Assembly (NCBI RefSeq): GCF_003324165.1
Contig: NW_025407883.1
Coordinates: 50,056 to 114,055 of the forward strand
Length of the DNA stretch: 64,000 bases
Direction: 5' to 3'
DNA from: Naegleria lovaniensis
Taxonomy: Eukaryota; Heterolobosea; Eutetramitea; Acrasida; Naegleriidae
Position 1 is the first letter of the stretch; each line of letters begins with the position of its first letter. The position numbers and the translations under genes are program-made. The notes under the pieces were generated by a model that saw only the letters and a program-made list of their open reading frames with translations, was not told the DNA's origin and searched no databases. Shown here piece by piece: positions 1 through 10,490 of this stretch.

Positions 1-874
1 GGTAAGTATTTTGGGTGTTTTCATGTATTCATATTGAAACATTTTGAAATTAGGATTTATCATTACCAATAAGAAACAAAAAGTAATTTATGCCATACCC
101 ATCAATACTCATCACTATAATTTCACAGAACCACTTTCATTACGAGCAGGTGAATATCAAATTATTCCAGTCATACCCACTGATATTGCTGGATTGAATC
201 GAGCTGCCTATTATGTCGTGACTGTTCATGCAAGAGGAAATATCAAGTTAAAACTTGCGGATACTACTAAAACAAAATTACCATTATCTGCCATGAAAGT
301 ACTTGTGGATTCGTATCGAATGAAAATGCAACAACAACATCAAGCAGTGTTGCAGCAACAACAGCAAAAACAACAAGCAGCAGTGGTGGGAACTTTGACT
401 TCTCAACAGTTACCTCCTGATCAAGTCTTGTTACCTTTCCAGAGACAGCAATCTTCTCAATTTAAACCATTACAAGAGGCAGCTGATGACGAAGTGGATA
501 TTCAATATGTCGTACAGTCTCAAGAAAAGACCAATTCACCACCTGATATGGCAGCTGTTCCAAGCAGTAGTAGTACTTCTACAACTACTGCGTCAGTTGA
601 TGAGAATTCAACGAGTAAGCAAGTTGTAGCAACAAGTGAAAATAGTTCTACCAATACTCCAATTTCACAACAAGAGGCAACTACTACTAGTGTTGAATCA
701 GCTCAAAATGAAACTTCCATACCACCAGCACAAGAACCATCAAACACACCCAATGAAACGCTTCATTCAGAGGGAACTGTAGTTCATGACAACAACAGCA
801 CACCCACCGATCAGCAGTCGACTTGTGCTGTTCCTGCTGAAACAACTGATCACGACACTGAACAACACGAATAA
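1..874 (+). CDS. 3' fragment of a calpain-type beta-sandwich (domain III-like) protein
   Basis: Only the end of this gene is in the window. Base 1 is the last base of an exon, GTAAGT follows at 2-7, and the intron ends in TTAG at 50-53. The last exon therefore runs 54-874, entering with two bases of a split codon. The first ~75 residues (FIITNKKQK, LRAGEYQIIPVIPTDIAGLN, YYVVTVHA) resemble the C2-like domain III that follows the protease domain in calpains (glycine-rich turn after GEY, then IIP). The remaining ~200 residues are low complexity: a Q-rich block, then Ser/Thr/Asn/Glu-rich sequence. The protease domain, if present, is upstream, so the calpain call rests on one domain. The gene converges on the next one with 26 bases between stop codons. 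Confidence 0.5.
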
Positions 875-900
875 AAATAATAATTGGATCAAAAACCACT

Positions 901-2727
901 TTACAATTTTGAAATAAATTGATAAACAAATTCTGTTCTTCCTTCTTGCTCACTCCATTCTCGTTTGACATCAGTGACCACTTGTTTCAATCGAGGGTAG
1001 GCCCATTCAACATTCCAATTTCCGTACATGTCGCTCAAGATTGAATCGACATACCAGATTGGAGCACCAGTTAATTCCTTTTCGAATTCCTTAATGGCAA
1101 CACTTGCACTTCCTTTCCATCCCTTGTTTTGCAAAATCACGCTGACTACCTTTCTTTCGAGAACGTCACCAAACTTGTTCATATCATTTGCGCTGATTTT
1201 ACCATCTTGCACACCTGGTTGATCATACGCATTAATTCCCCTGAAAGCAGCCAAAATTGACACAATTCGTTCCTCAAGAGCAATCATCATACCCATATTA
1301 AACATGTCACACTTCTCATAGCTGCATGTAAGGAATGGTTTTCCATTCTTATACAAGGCATTTTCAGTACCCTTAATAAATCCAAGCATTTGTCTTCCCA
1401 TGCTCAAGTAACTGGTTCCCTTCTTGGAAAATTCAGTCAATTCGCTTTGCTCAAGACGTTCTCCCTTGAGTTCTTGTTTATCAGTTGGATCGAGAACAGA
1501 ATAGTCAGCATTTCTCTTTAGGAAATGAACAAACTTGACAATACAATCATTAATACCCTTTTGAACTTGTTGCATGAAAGCATGTTGTTCACCAGTTCCA
1601 ACACCTCCAAAGACAGTTTGTCCTTCAGGATTTTCTACACCACTACTCTCTGAAAATTGCTTTCCCAAACTTTCCATATACAATTGTTGCAAATAGTGAG
1701 CAAATTCACGTAGCGCGTCAGAATAACCAAGAACAATCAAGTTCTTTCTTCCATGTCTCTTTTGGTAATGATCCAAAAGAATGGCAGTGATCAGAGCTGG
1801 ATTTTTCAATTGATTTTCTAACGTGTCAAATTTTCTTGTCATTTCATCCATGTAGGATTGTCCTCTCAAGAATTCAGCAAAATCGAGCTTGGCAAATGCA
1901 GCTGGAACCATGCCAATGGCACTACCAACACTGGTTCTACCACCTGTTTCTTCATTCATATAGAATGTATGTAAAAATTGATTCTTTTGAGCGAATTTGT
2001 CAAAGTTACTATTCTTGGTAGTAATGGCAATATTGTAAGATCCAATATTTCCATTCTGTGCAATGCCTCTATCCAGAAGCAAACGATTGAAAGTGTTCAT
2101 ATTTCCCTTGGTTTCTGCTGTACCGCCACTCTTGGACATGTTGACAAGTAAACTTTCACTCAAATCCAAAACACCCTTCTCACCAAACAATTGATCAAAG
2201 CTTTCAGCATCTGTATTGCTCACAAAATACAATCGAGCAAGACCATCCCGTTGTTGCAAATCATTGAAATAAATTCCCTTGATCGCCACACACAACAACA
2301 ATGGACCCAAATACGATCCACCAATACCATTGAAAATCACATTCTTGTAAGCTTTGCCATTTTGTGGATTTTTGAATTGTCCACTCGTGATTGCATTCAC
2401 CTTTTCAACAATATCTTTCCACAACTGTAAGCTATCCTCGAGAGACTTGCCAGCCACACTTGAATGCTTCAAACGTAAATTGTAGTGATCAACACTACGA
2501 TTTTCAGATTCGGATACAATCACAGTCTTGTTGACGACTTGTCCAGTTTCGATTTGATGAATCTTTTCGGAAGCAACTTTCACGGCATGAGCATAATTTT
2601 CCTTCAACAATGTTTGAATGGTTGTGGTTGGAGAGGCTGTCTGGGAGAGAAATCCCGAAATATTAAAGGTAAAATTGGTGGAAGGATCGTGAAGAATGTA
2701 ACCAGGTTGAGTGTAGAGTTTGTCCAT
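901..2727 (-). CDS. GPI: glucose-6-phosphate isomerase
   Basis: Cytosolic glycolytic enzyme interconverting glucose-6-phosphate and fructose-6-phosphate. A single open frame encodes 608 aa from the ATG at 2725-2727 (MDKLYTQ). The frame stays open a little upstream but only from a TTG. Family marks are GIGGSYLGP, NTDAESFDQ, the sugar-phosphate loop MSKSGGTAET, GGRTSVGSAIGMVP and ENPEGQTVFGG. The substrate-binding loop and the GGRTS block look more like the plant/cyanobacterial/chlamydial GPI group than the animal-fungal one; this is judged by eye, not from a tree. No frame break is visible. The 3' end faces the upstream calpain-like gene. Confidence 0.94.
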   Translation of the reverse strand: MDKLYTQPGYILHDPSTNFTFNISGFLSQTASPTTTIQTLLKENYAHAVKVASEKIHQIETGQVVNKTVIVSESENRSVDHYNLRLKHSSVAGKSLEDSLQLWKDIVEKVNAITSGQFKNPQNGKAYKNVIFNGIGGSYLGPLLLCVAIKGIYFNDLQQRDGLARLYFVSNTDAESFDQLFGEKGVLDLSESLLVNMSKSGGTAETKGNMNTFNRLLLDRGIAQNGNIGSYNIAITTKNSNFDKFAQKNQFLHTFYMNEETGGRTSVGSAIGMVPAAFAKLDFAEFLRGQSYMDEMTRKFDTLENQLKNPALITAILLDHYQKRHGRKNLIVLGYSDALREFAHYLQQLYMESLGKQFSESSGVENPEGQTVFGGVGTGEQHAFMQQVQKGINDCIVKFVHFLKRNADYSVLDPTDKQELKGERLEQSELTEFSKKGTSYLSMGRQMLGFIKGTENALYKNGKPFLTCSYEKCDMFNMGMMIALEERIVSILAAFRGINAYDQPGVQDGKISANDMNKFGDVLERKVVSVILQNKGWKGSASVAIKEFEKELTGAPIWYVDSILSDMYGNWNVEWAYPRLKQVVTDVKREWSEQEGRTEFVYQFISKL

Positions 2728-2994
2728 TGCTTGTTCTTTTTGTGGTGAAAAAATCAATCTTCATTGAATTTCCATGAATGATCATGATGATCGGAATGTT
2801 GATGGATGGTTGTATGAACTGAAACTTACATTTTTTTGAATGTTCTTTCTGGCAATCGTAAGAAAAAAGCTAAATTTGTCATTCGTCTGTGCCCGACTCG
2901 AGAGTGTGGACAAATGTTGAGATGTGGCGATTCGCAATAATTATTATTATTATTGTTCGCAAACACCAATGGCCCTGCAAGCGCTGATTCAGCC

Positions 2995-5036
2995 TTACAT
3001 GGACATTGCTTCAAGTTTCCAATCGTTGATTTTTCTCAGGAGCAATCGTGTTCGTAAGGTTTGAGCATGACATGAAGAGTGAAGACGATCCGTGATGAGG
3101 TTTAAGGCATCCTGAAGGAGTGTGAAAATGTGACGACCGTCTGGACTGTGCGTGAGGTGGGCTTTGTACTTGAAGAGTTTTTCAATGTTGGCTTTAAGAA
3201 AGCTTTCCAAATGTTTCAATTCTTGTTCCGTTTGAATGGTTTGGTGAGTTCTTTCATGTATTTCTAAAATAATGTCGAAAGAATCTGATAAATAGGAGGT
3301 TTGCTTGATGTTTTGTAATTTGTTTGGAGATGAGGAAGAAGTAGGTGAGTCCTGATGAAGAAGAAAACCTTCAAGTTTGCTCAAAGAATCAACATCATCA
3401 ACAGGATTGGTAGGCTTTTTGAAAAAGTGGTCCCTTACATGGTCGTTAGATTCATGCTTTTCCTTTGTTTCATTCTTGTCACAATAGGGAACGCTCTTCG
3501 AAAGATAATCAGGAGGAGTTTTATCTCGAGTTGTGTGTTCAGCTCTATTTGATAGAGTGGTGGTTAACGACTTGTTTGTATGACTCACTGCCACAGAGTT
3601 AATAATGAATGGTTCGAGTTCATTAATAATTTGATCCAATCGTCCTGTTTTGATTTTCACAAGATATCCAATAAACTCTGAAAGAACTATTCTCTTGGCA
3701 TCAATTAATCCTGGTCTGTTAACATGTAGTCTCTCTTACTGTTGTAATATCAGAAAGTAGTACCTACGTGATTTGAACAGTAAATTTTCGAGTAAAATAA
3801 TTATACATTTTCTCTCTAGAAGTTATGTCTGTAAATTCCTCAATTTTCACTAGCCCTTTGGACATCAGATTGTAAATTGCTGAAACTGCATGTTCTACAG
3901 TAATAACGCTGTGAGATATTGTTTCTAGAATGGATGAAGAACGACATTGGTAATTTTCATTGCCAAGTTTCTCTTTTTTTTCCCTAATTATTTCTGATAC
4001 AATGTTTGATTTTCTTGGAGTGAGTATTGAATAGTCCAAATCATTTAGCAAATCATCTACTGATTTTGGAATTTCTATGAGAGATGGCCGTAATTCAGGG
4101 ATTTGGTTTTCGAACTCGCGATGTACAATGAAAGAATAAAAGGCTTTTAACGAAAAATCGTCAACTAAAAACTTGTCGAAAATTGCAATGCTCTCATAGT
4201 TATGTTTGTAAGCTTTGATCGACTTGAGTATATCTTTCCATATCTAAATATCAACCACCACCAATATTGAGGCAGGTACATTTCTCAATATTAGAGTTTC
4301 ATGATAAAACACATACCATGTCAATGATAATCTTGTCATGATATTTTGTTGTAATCATGGTGTGAATAAGTAGTGATGTAGAGTATCCATGGGTTGCAAT
4401 TATTTGGCTACCTTTGTTCGATGATGTAAATAATTGATAACAATACTCATAAATTTGTAAAATTACATCAAGAAGCCATTCGACCGATTTTGTGTTGCTA
4501 CCATAATATACATTATTTACAGAGGACAGTTGTGATTCCGCTATGTTATTTTGATGATACAGAATTTGTGGAGTTGTTGCCTTCTTCTCAAAATGAATTA
4601 TTTCTGGATCATCAAGCTCTGGTTCGGATGTTAAGTCCGCTGAGTTTAAAAACTCTTGGGTGTCGTTGCATGGAAGAAATTCATTTTCAAAAGAAGACAA
4701 GGAGAAAGTGGCTTCTGGGGTCTCTTGAAAACATTTCCCGATATCATTATCGGATTCGTTTTGGCATTTTCTTGAGTTATGTTTTTCCGATTCAGTTTCT
4801 TCATTGTAATTAAATTGCAAATAATCATCAATTTTTGAATAATCCAAAATAAAAGCCTTATTATTTGAGCTTGATGACACCCCAGTAGGAAGGTTTATAG
4901 GATATTTCAGGAACATCCATTCATTTTCTTGGATCCGTTCCATATCATCATCCCGATGATCAAACGAATCAATGCATTTGCTCAAAAACGACCTCCGCGT
5001 TTGGTTTTGAGAGCTCTCTCCATACATCTTGCTCAT
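2995..5036 (-). CDS. three-exon protein of unknown function (638 aa)
   Basis: Rebuilt as exons 5036-4317, 4243-3768 and 3715-2995. Introns are 4244-4316 (GTATGT...ATTTAG) and 3716-3767 (GTAGGT...AACAG). Phases agree (0, then 2) and the total, 1917 nt, divides by three. The N-terminal third is acidic and Ser-rich. The middle (VEWLLDVILQIYEYCYQL, then IWKDILKSIKAYKHNYESIA and a FYSFIVHREF block) looks helical and faintly resembles segments seen in flagellar and axonemal coiled-coil proteins, but I cannot name a family. The C-terminal third is low complexity followed by a predicted helical bundle. The ATG at 5034-5036 is the first in frame. Alternative 3' splicing just before the TAA at 2995 cannot be excluded because ATGTAAGG resembles a donor. 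Confidence 0.7.
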
Positions 5037-5244
5037 TTTTTTTAACTGAATTTAAGGAATTGAGGATTAAGGCAACCCCAATAATGGGATTTCCAAATCT
5101 AGATTTTAATCTTGTTTTTTTTCGTTTTGTAAATACTTCTATTTACACTACCAATTAATTCTTGGGTCATTGTCAGTCTCTACCAGCTGTCTCTTTCCTC
5201 AAAACTGTGTTTACTTTCTAATAGTCACTTTCACTTGTTCATTC

Positions 5245-5856
5245 TCACCTCGTATAACCAAAAAGCATCACCATCGTCACGACCAAAGCAGCAATTCCCA
5301 ACGCAAACACCCAAAACAAAATCAACACATTCGCAGCACAACATCCCACAAATCCAAACTCAATGGCTCGCTCTGCAATTTTCCTCACTCGTCGATACGG
5401 AGAGTCCTTGTATCGATTCCCGCGGAAGGATCGAACATATTTCCATCGAGCATCCTCCAAAAACGAACATTCATGATTATGGAAAATGAAATTCTTTCGA
5501 ATCAAGGGTAAGAAACAAAAACAAGAATAGAAACAACCACAACAAAAGAGCCAACTACCCACGGCGAGGAGAGTGCATTTTCGAGTGAGACGAATGACTT
5601 GATCGTATTCTTCACTTTCTTTGAGTCGAAATGAAGGTTTCGAAGAATAGTCATAACCTCCAAGTGGTGGTGGTTGTTGTTGTTGATTCATATCGATGGA
5701 AGATGCAAAGTGTGGTTGTTGAGAATGAATCATTCCGTGACCGAGGGGAGTGGCGAGTGTGGGGTCTGTTCCAGAACTAATGTAATAACAAACTCGAGAT
5801 AATTGTTCATCGTAATTGGAGGTTCTGTCTTCGGATTCGGAAGGGAAATCGAGCAT
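5245..5856 (-). CDS. small two-helix membrane protein, unknown
   Basis: 203 aa, starting at the ATG at 5854-5856. Residues 1-85 are polar, with a QQQQPPP stretch. Two hydrophobic segments follow: a Cys-rich one (LLAVGSWLFCCGCFYSCF) near residue 100 and one at the C-terminus (VLILFWVFALGIAALVVTMV). Between them is a basic/aromatic loop with several Arg and Tyr. The protein ends four residues after the second helix, so both termini may face the same side. I do not recognise the family. Clustered Cys at the membrane edge would allow S-acylation (inference). Confidence 0.62.
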   Translation of the reverse strand: MLDFPSESEDRTSNYDEQLSRVCYYISSGTDPTLATPLGHGMIHSQQPHFASSIDMNQQQQPPPLGGYDYSSKPSFRLKESEEYDQVIRLTRKCTLLAVGSWLFCCGCFYSCFCFLPLIRKNFIFHNHECSFLEDARWKYVRSFRGNRYKDSPYRRVRKIAERAIEFGFVGCCAANVLILFWVFALGIAALVVTMVMLFGYTR

Positions 5857-6412
5857 GTTGAATGCGCATGTAGAGAGTGTGAGTGGTTGAACAGGTGTTT
5901 TTGTTACTCTCGAGTAGTTGTTGGTAAAATGTTTGTTGTTGTAAGGAATTTCAAATAATTATATTGTTGAATGTCTCACTTGATTGGAATATTGACTACT
6001 ACTCTAGAAAAACACTAATACCGGTTTCAAGACTTTCTTTTTTCTAGTATGCAGTAGTGTTAGCCAAGAACCAACGACTAGTTTTTTTGAAGTCAGTTGT
6101 CTATTTTAATATAATTGGTAATAACCTGTTTATAGACTTTCATGAAGTATAAAATTGAAGAGTTAGTTTTGACCAAATCTCACCCTTTATTTATATGAAA
6201 GGGATGACTTTATATTAAATCCTAACATCTTCAAAAGCTCCTGTATATTCAAAAGTTGAATTTCCACATCAAGTTAATTCGAAACATCATGTCCAAACAA
6301 CACGAATAGCAACTCGATGACTATTTCGCAACTTTTCATGTAACTTTTCAGTAACGCTTTGATTCGTTACAACACTCAATGGATTCCAATTTTATTTTTA
6401 ATTTTATTTTCA
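5857..6412. other. intergenic, no gene seen
   Basis: About 550 bases between the start of the two-helix membrane protein and the stop of the next minus-strand gene. AT-rich, with stops in all frames at short spacing. I found no RNA gene, repeat or intron-like signal that could join it to a neighbour. It probably holds the promoter of the membrane protein. Confidence 0.5.
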
Positions 6413-6727
6413 TTAAAGTCTCCATTGAGGTGCTGCAGAGTTACTCTCAATATTACTCTCAATATCTTTTGCTTGTTTCATCTCCTTATCTACATTGGAA
6501 GTGTAACGCTTATTTCCTCCCTCAGAATCTTTATAATGCAAATCCGATGGGTCGATCTTGTTGCCAATATTTGATTTTTCTTGAAAATCAGAACCTCCTC
6601 CTCCTGTACTGGAAAGGTTGATGTTGCTACTACTATTCATTTGACCTTCTTTTTGTGAGGTTTCTTGTTGTTTCTCAGATTCGCTTTGTTTGAGAATGTC
6701 GGCTGCTTTGGTAAATTCCTTGTTCAT
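6413..6727 (-). CDS. small hydrophilic, disordered protein
   Basis: 104 aa from the ATG at 6725-6727. Composition is Lys/Glu/Gln/Ser/Asn-rich, with a GGGG run near the middle and no hydrophobic segment. The start (MNKEFTKAADILKQSE) could form a short amphipathic helix. It resembles stress-type intrinsically disordered proteins in composition only. The opposite strand is also open over part of this stretch (6359-6621) but encodes a hydrophobic, codon-atypical peptide, which I take as the shadow. Confidence 0.5.
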   Translation of the reverse strand: MNKEFTKAADILKQSESEKQQETSQKEGQMNSSSNINLSSTGGGGSDFQEKSNIGNKIDPSDLHYKDSEGGNKRYTSNVDKEMKQAKDIESNIESNSAAPQWRL

Positions 6728-6926
6728 GTGAATGAGTTGTGTATGGATGAATAATGTGGTTTTTTGTGTAAAGAGTAAATATGTTGTGATTCAGGATAGA
6801 ATTTGTTTCGACACTCATAGTTGAATTGGATATTAAGGTTCATGGATACCGAGTATGGAAAATTGCTAAGTCTGATGATGACTTGTTGAATATCATCTTC
6901 TGAATCTATCTAATATCTAATCCAAA

Positions 6927-9269
6927 TTATTTGGAAGAAGGTACATTCTTTCCACATGTGCGAGAATATTCTCGAAGGTATCGTTTGAACGTTTTTGCCT
7001 TCAATCGCTCCATAACTTCTGAGATGGCCATGTCAAACATTCCAAATGTAGGGAATTGAGAATGAAGTTGCAACAATTCTTCACAAGTCGAAGAGAGATG
7101 AATCTTGGAATCCATCAATGGATTGTTACCCATGGATGGAGCATGAGTGAACGCTGGCATGGATTGAGTATGAACAAATTCTTTTCCATTTTCGTGTTGT
7201 TGCTTGGACTCGTGTGAAAATGTGAAAAATTTTTCAATCATTGATGTCGCTTCTTGTCTCATTCGTTTCTTCTTCTCCAAATATTCATGTTCACAATTAT
7301 TCGTCATATCCAATACAATTTCCGATTTGACTTTCATTTTGGGTACTTCAAACAATGTCCTATCTTCATATTCTGCTCGCGAATATTGTTCTTGAAAGAG
7401 TAATGCTTTTCGTATGAATTTCAGTAAATTCAATTGATGTTCTTTTTTGGCAATTGTTTTCAATACATTGCGATAAATGTCATCTTCTTTGACAATACTC
7501 TTCAACATGATTCCATCCATATAATCATTTCCAGTTTGTAAAATGCTCATTTCTGCTTGATGCAAACGAAGAGATTCATAAAAACTATCCATATGTTTTT
7601 GGAGGGTCCTATTTTCTTCTTCCATGAACATTTGGTTATGTTTTAACATTTGATATTTCAACTCAAGTTCTTTGAATTCCTGTTCGTATGATTTGTGACA
7701 TTGTTTTTTCATGTTGTGTAATCGTCGCGCAAATTGTGTTTGATGAGAATGTAATTCTTGAAGCAATGCGTCAAAATTGTTCATAGCATTTTCTTGTTGT
7801 TGTCCAAAATTGGTATTCGTGTTCACAACTGAATTCTGAGTGACCTTATTCGAGCCCATAATCAAATGAGTGGGTGAAGTGTATGATTCCATTTCATTAA
7901 TCTCATGCTGTGGAGAAGCGGGCGTCGTTGCTGTCGAAGAGGATGTCGACGACGATGTCGATGAACTATTCGTAGCCGTCGCTTCATCTGAAACTTTACC
8001 CTTCTTGTTGCTGGCACTGGAAGGACGTGTGTAGAGTAGGGGATCATCATCAAGGTCATCATAATCTAAATAATGTCTATTTGAGTTTGAGCTTTTTTGA
8101 GAGGATCCATCGTTCACAAATGAATCTAATGTTGAGACAGATGATCTTGGTGATTCACAGTGTTTGGACCATTTGATATCATTTTCGTCAAAATTTTCTG
8201 GCGAATGATGCGTCGTTTCATTGACATTGTAAGGTTCATCAGTGGCACCGTTCGAGAAGTAATCATTTTCAATTTTCAATCGAAACACTGCAATGTAAGC
8301 TGGTGTTGTCTCTTCGAGTGTGGAATTTGACATTTCTCCCAATGAGAGTTCGACTGGAAATGTGACACCGTTCGATCTCTTTCCAAGGAGAGTTCTAGGT
8401 TTTCCAATTAATCTCTTATCTCTTCGTTTTAAATAACGTTTCATGTAATCGTCATGAACTGTTGCGAGATGAGAAGGCATTAAAATTTTGACATTTTGTC
8501 CAATTAATTCTTCTCTTGAAAATCCAAATAAACTCGTCATGGCATCATTGACAGAGAGAATAATTCCTAGAGCATCTGAAATCACAGCAGCATCCAACAC
8601 TGCGCTTAATAAAGTTTCCATATGATAGCTCACTGAATTTCGTGACACATTCGTACTACCAAATTTAGAACTGTGTTGTGAACTCGATTGTGGTCCAGAA
8701 ATTGCTCGATCCATAACCTGAAACCATTCTTCATATTCCATTTCATTTTCAGCAACCAACATGATCAAACTCGATGTCTTTTTCGTCTCTGTGTTGCAAT
8801 TCTTCAAGTCATTTCCATCAACAATCGTAATGGCCATACTAAAATTCTTTCCACAAATATTTCTCGCACTGTGTATTTCATTCTTCATGAGTGTGGTGGT
8901 CATGGCAGTTTCCTTGTTGTTATGGCCGCCATAACCACAATCATCATCAACACTGTGCATGGTTAAATGATATTCTTGAAGAGGAGTCGTGCGATGAGAA
9001 TCCTCATCGTTCATTTGTTTTTTGAATTTCTTTAATTTTCCATCGAGTGTCAAAACAAACCAATATCTGAAGATATCAAGCATGATGATGATGAATCATG
9101 TTGTTGTTGTTGTCATGTTAATATTGTTGTTGAAGTTGTGTCATGTTTGATGAAAAGTGTTGAATGACACAAACAATAAATTTGCGAGGACTTACTTTTT
9201 CCATCGATTGAATAAACTGCCTTCTTTTTGTTGTAAATATCCACTCTTGATGATTGAATGAGATGGCAT
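6927..9269 (-). CDS. PH-PAS-coiled-coil-RGS-like signalling protein (737 aa)
   Basis: Exon 1 is 9269-9196 (MPSHSIIKSGYLQQKEGSLF). The intron is 9195-9067 (GTAAGT...CTTCAG) and exon 2 is 9066-6927. Splicing completes the PH motif (SGYLQQKEG, RWKKYWFVL) and gives 2214 nt, divisible by three. The PH domain is interrupted by a polar insert and ends near residue 150. A PAS domain follows (~175-285: LDAAVISDALGIILSVNDA, FGFSREELIGQNVKILMP, FPVELSLGEM). After a Ser-rich linker come a coiled coil (~450-540) and a helical C-terminus (LLKFIRKALLFQEQYS, MIEKFFTF, VMERLKAKTFKRYL) that reads like an RGS domain split by an insert. The likely role is a membrane-recruited, ligand- or redox-sensing regulator of heterotrimeric G-protein signalling. 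RGS is the least certain part. Confidence 0.85.
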
Positions 9270-9788
9270 GATTTCTTTCCGATTAAAGCAATGTCAGGTC
9301 TTTCAAAGTTTTTGTTGTTGTGACAAGGTGTTGTGGAACGGTTTTTTTGTGTAGTAAATGAAAGGTGTTGTTATTGCAGCCCGACACTTTCAAGTCCTAT
9401 TACCCAGATTCTTTTTGTGGATGGAATCAAGAGACAGAATCTTCATTCCAGAAAAGAATCTCAAAGAGTATTGTATAAAGTTCCATGTGCACCTTTTCGA
9501 GCGAGTTTGCTAAATTGGATTTACAAAACCATTCTCTCTCTTGCATTACTAGAGTATGGGATGCTCGGTGAATTGCATTATCTCTCTTTGAATTTATTTC
9601 GTCGCAGAATTGTGTTCTCGTTTTCATAATAATACAAGTAGTACTTGAAAAGTAAATTTTTAATAATAAAAATGACCGAGCCTCCCTTAAGGTTTTTATT
9701 CCGATAACTATGATTGATGAAAATGTTCAATCACCAAAAGACTGAACTCCCACGATTTTTGGGTTTTAAAGTTATTCTTTTCCTTGAT
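9270..9788. other. intergenic, no convincing gene
   Basis: About 520 bases upstream of the PH-PAS gene. Two overlapping opposite open frames (9333-9629 plus, 9427-9627 minus) have no recognisable motif and look like chance frames. The stretch presumably contains the promoter of the PH-PAS gene. Confidence 0.45.
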
Positions 9789-10031
9789 TCAATGAACGCA
9801 TTTTTCGGAGATGCAAAAAGTATGCGCGATTCCACAATATTTCATGCTACTGTGTCGAGATGCAGTTTGTTCTCGTTCAACAGCTCGTAATTTCTTATCT
9901 GCTTGTGTCATGTTTTTCGTGTTCACAATCACCTTCTCCATCTTGCTCAATGTGACTGGATTTAAGTTGAATACTTCATTCCATTGACGGATCGTGCAGG
10001 GCAATTTAAAGGACTCTTTGATCTGTTCCAT
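9789..10031 (-). CDS. short hypothetical protein (80 aa)
   Basis: Open frame from the ATG at 10029-10031: polar, with a predicted helical central part (LNPVTLSKMEKVIVNTKNM) and several Cys/His near the end. No family is recognised. It starts 26 bases from the ATG of the oppositely oriented NHL-like frame, so it could be the product of a divergent pair or simply chance. Confidence 0.25.
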   Translation of the reverse strand: MEQIKESFKLPCTIRQWNEVFNLNPVTLSKMEKVIVNTKNMTQADKKLRAVEREQTASRHSSMKYCGIAHTFCISEKCVH

Positions 10032-10057
10032 GTCTCAAAGTAACAAAACATTCATGA

Positions 10058-10384
10058 ATGAACCTTAAAAGAACGAATGGCTACGGCATCAGTACTGAGG
10101 TTGGAGACAACTTGGGAACCTGCAGTGCTGTAGCCATTTTGCCACATGTGCTTACCATCGGAAAGACGAAAGAACGAGGAAAAGATGTTCATAGTTTCGC
10201 CAATCCTTCCTCTATTGCCATTTCGTATTATCAATCGTGTATTTTTTCATGGGAAGGTCAATTTGTCAAATCGTTTGGAAATGATAATCAACTATACTGT
10301 GCTCGAGCCATATGCTTTTGTAAGGTGACAGGAGAATTGATCATTTGTGACAGTGACAATCATAGAGTGCTTGTTTTACGATAA
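10058..10384 (+). pseudogene. NHL-repeat protein remnant
   Basis: 108-aa frame whose C-terminal half reads as one NHL beta-propeller blade: GQFVKSFGND, an ARAI segment, GELIICDSDNHRVLVL. The earlier part (FANPSSIAISYYQSCIFSW) may be a degenerate preceding blade. Functional NHL propellers have five or six blades, so one to two make this a fragment. An upstream exon could extend it, but I found none. A minus-strand frame covers part of the same bases (10052-10234) without motifs. Confidence 0.4.
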
Positions 10385-10490
10385 CTATTGTGCATGCCAA
10401 AATTTATATTTTTTGTAGCCATTTTAACAAGACATCTTTTTAAATGCAAATATCACTAATGTATTGGAGTAGTAATGATTATTTGCCATG

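Noticed and set aside
2826-3014. Minus-strand 62-aa frame downstream of the three-exon gene
   Set aside because: Includes an Asn run from a TAA-type microsatellite and no motif; could at most be an alternative last exon.
10052-10234. Minus-strand frame opposite the NHL remnant
   Set aside because: Antisense of the NHL-like blade, no motif and no supported splice to the next minus-strand frame.
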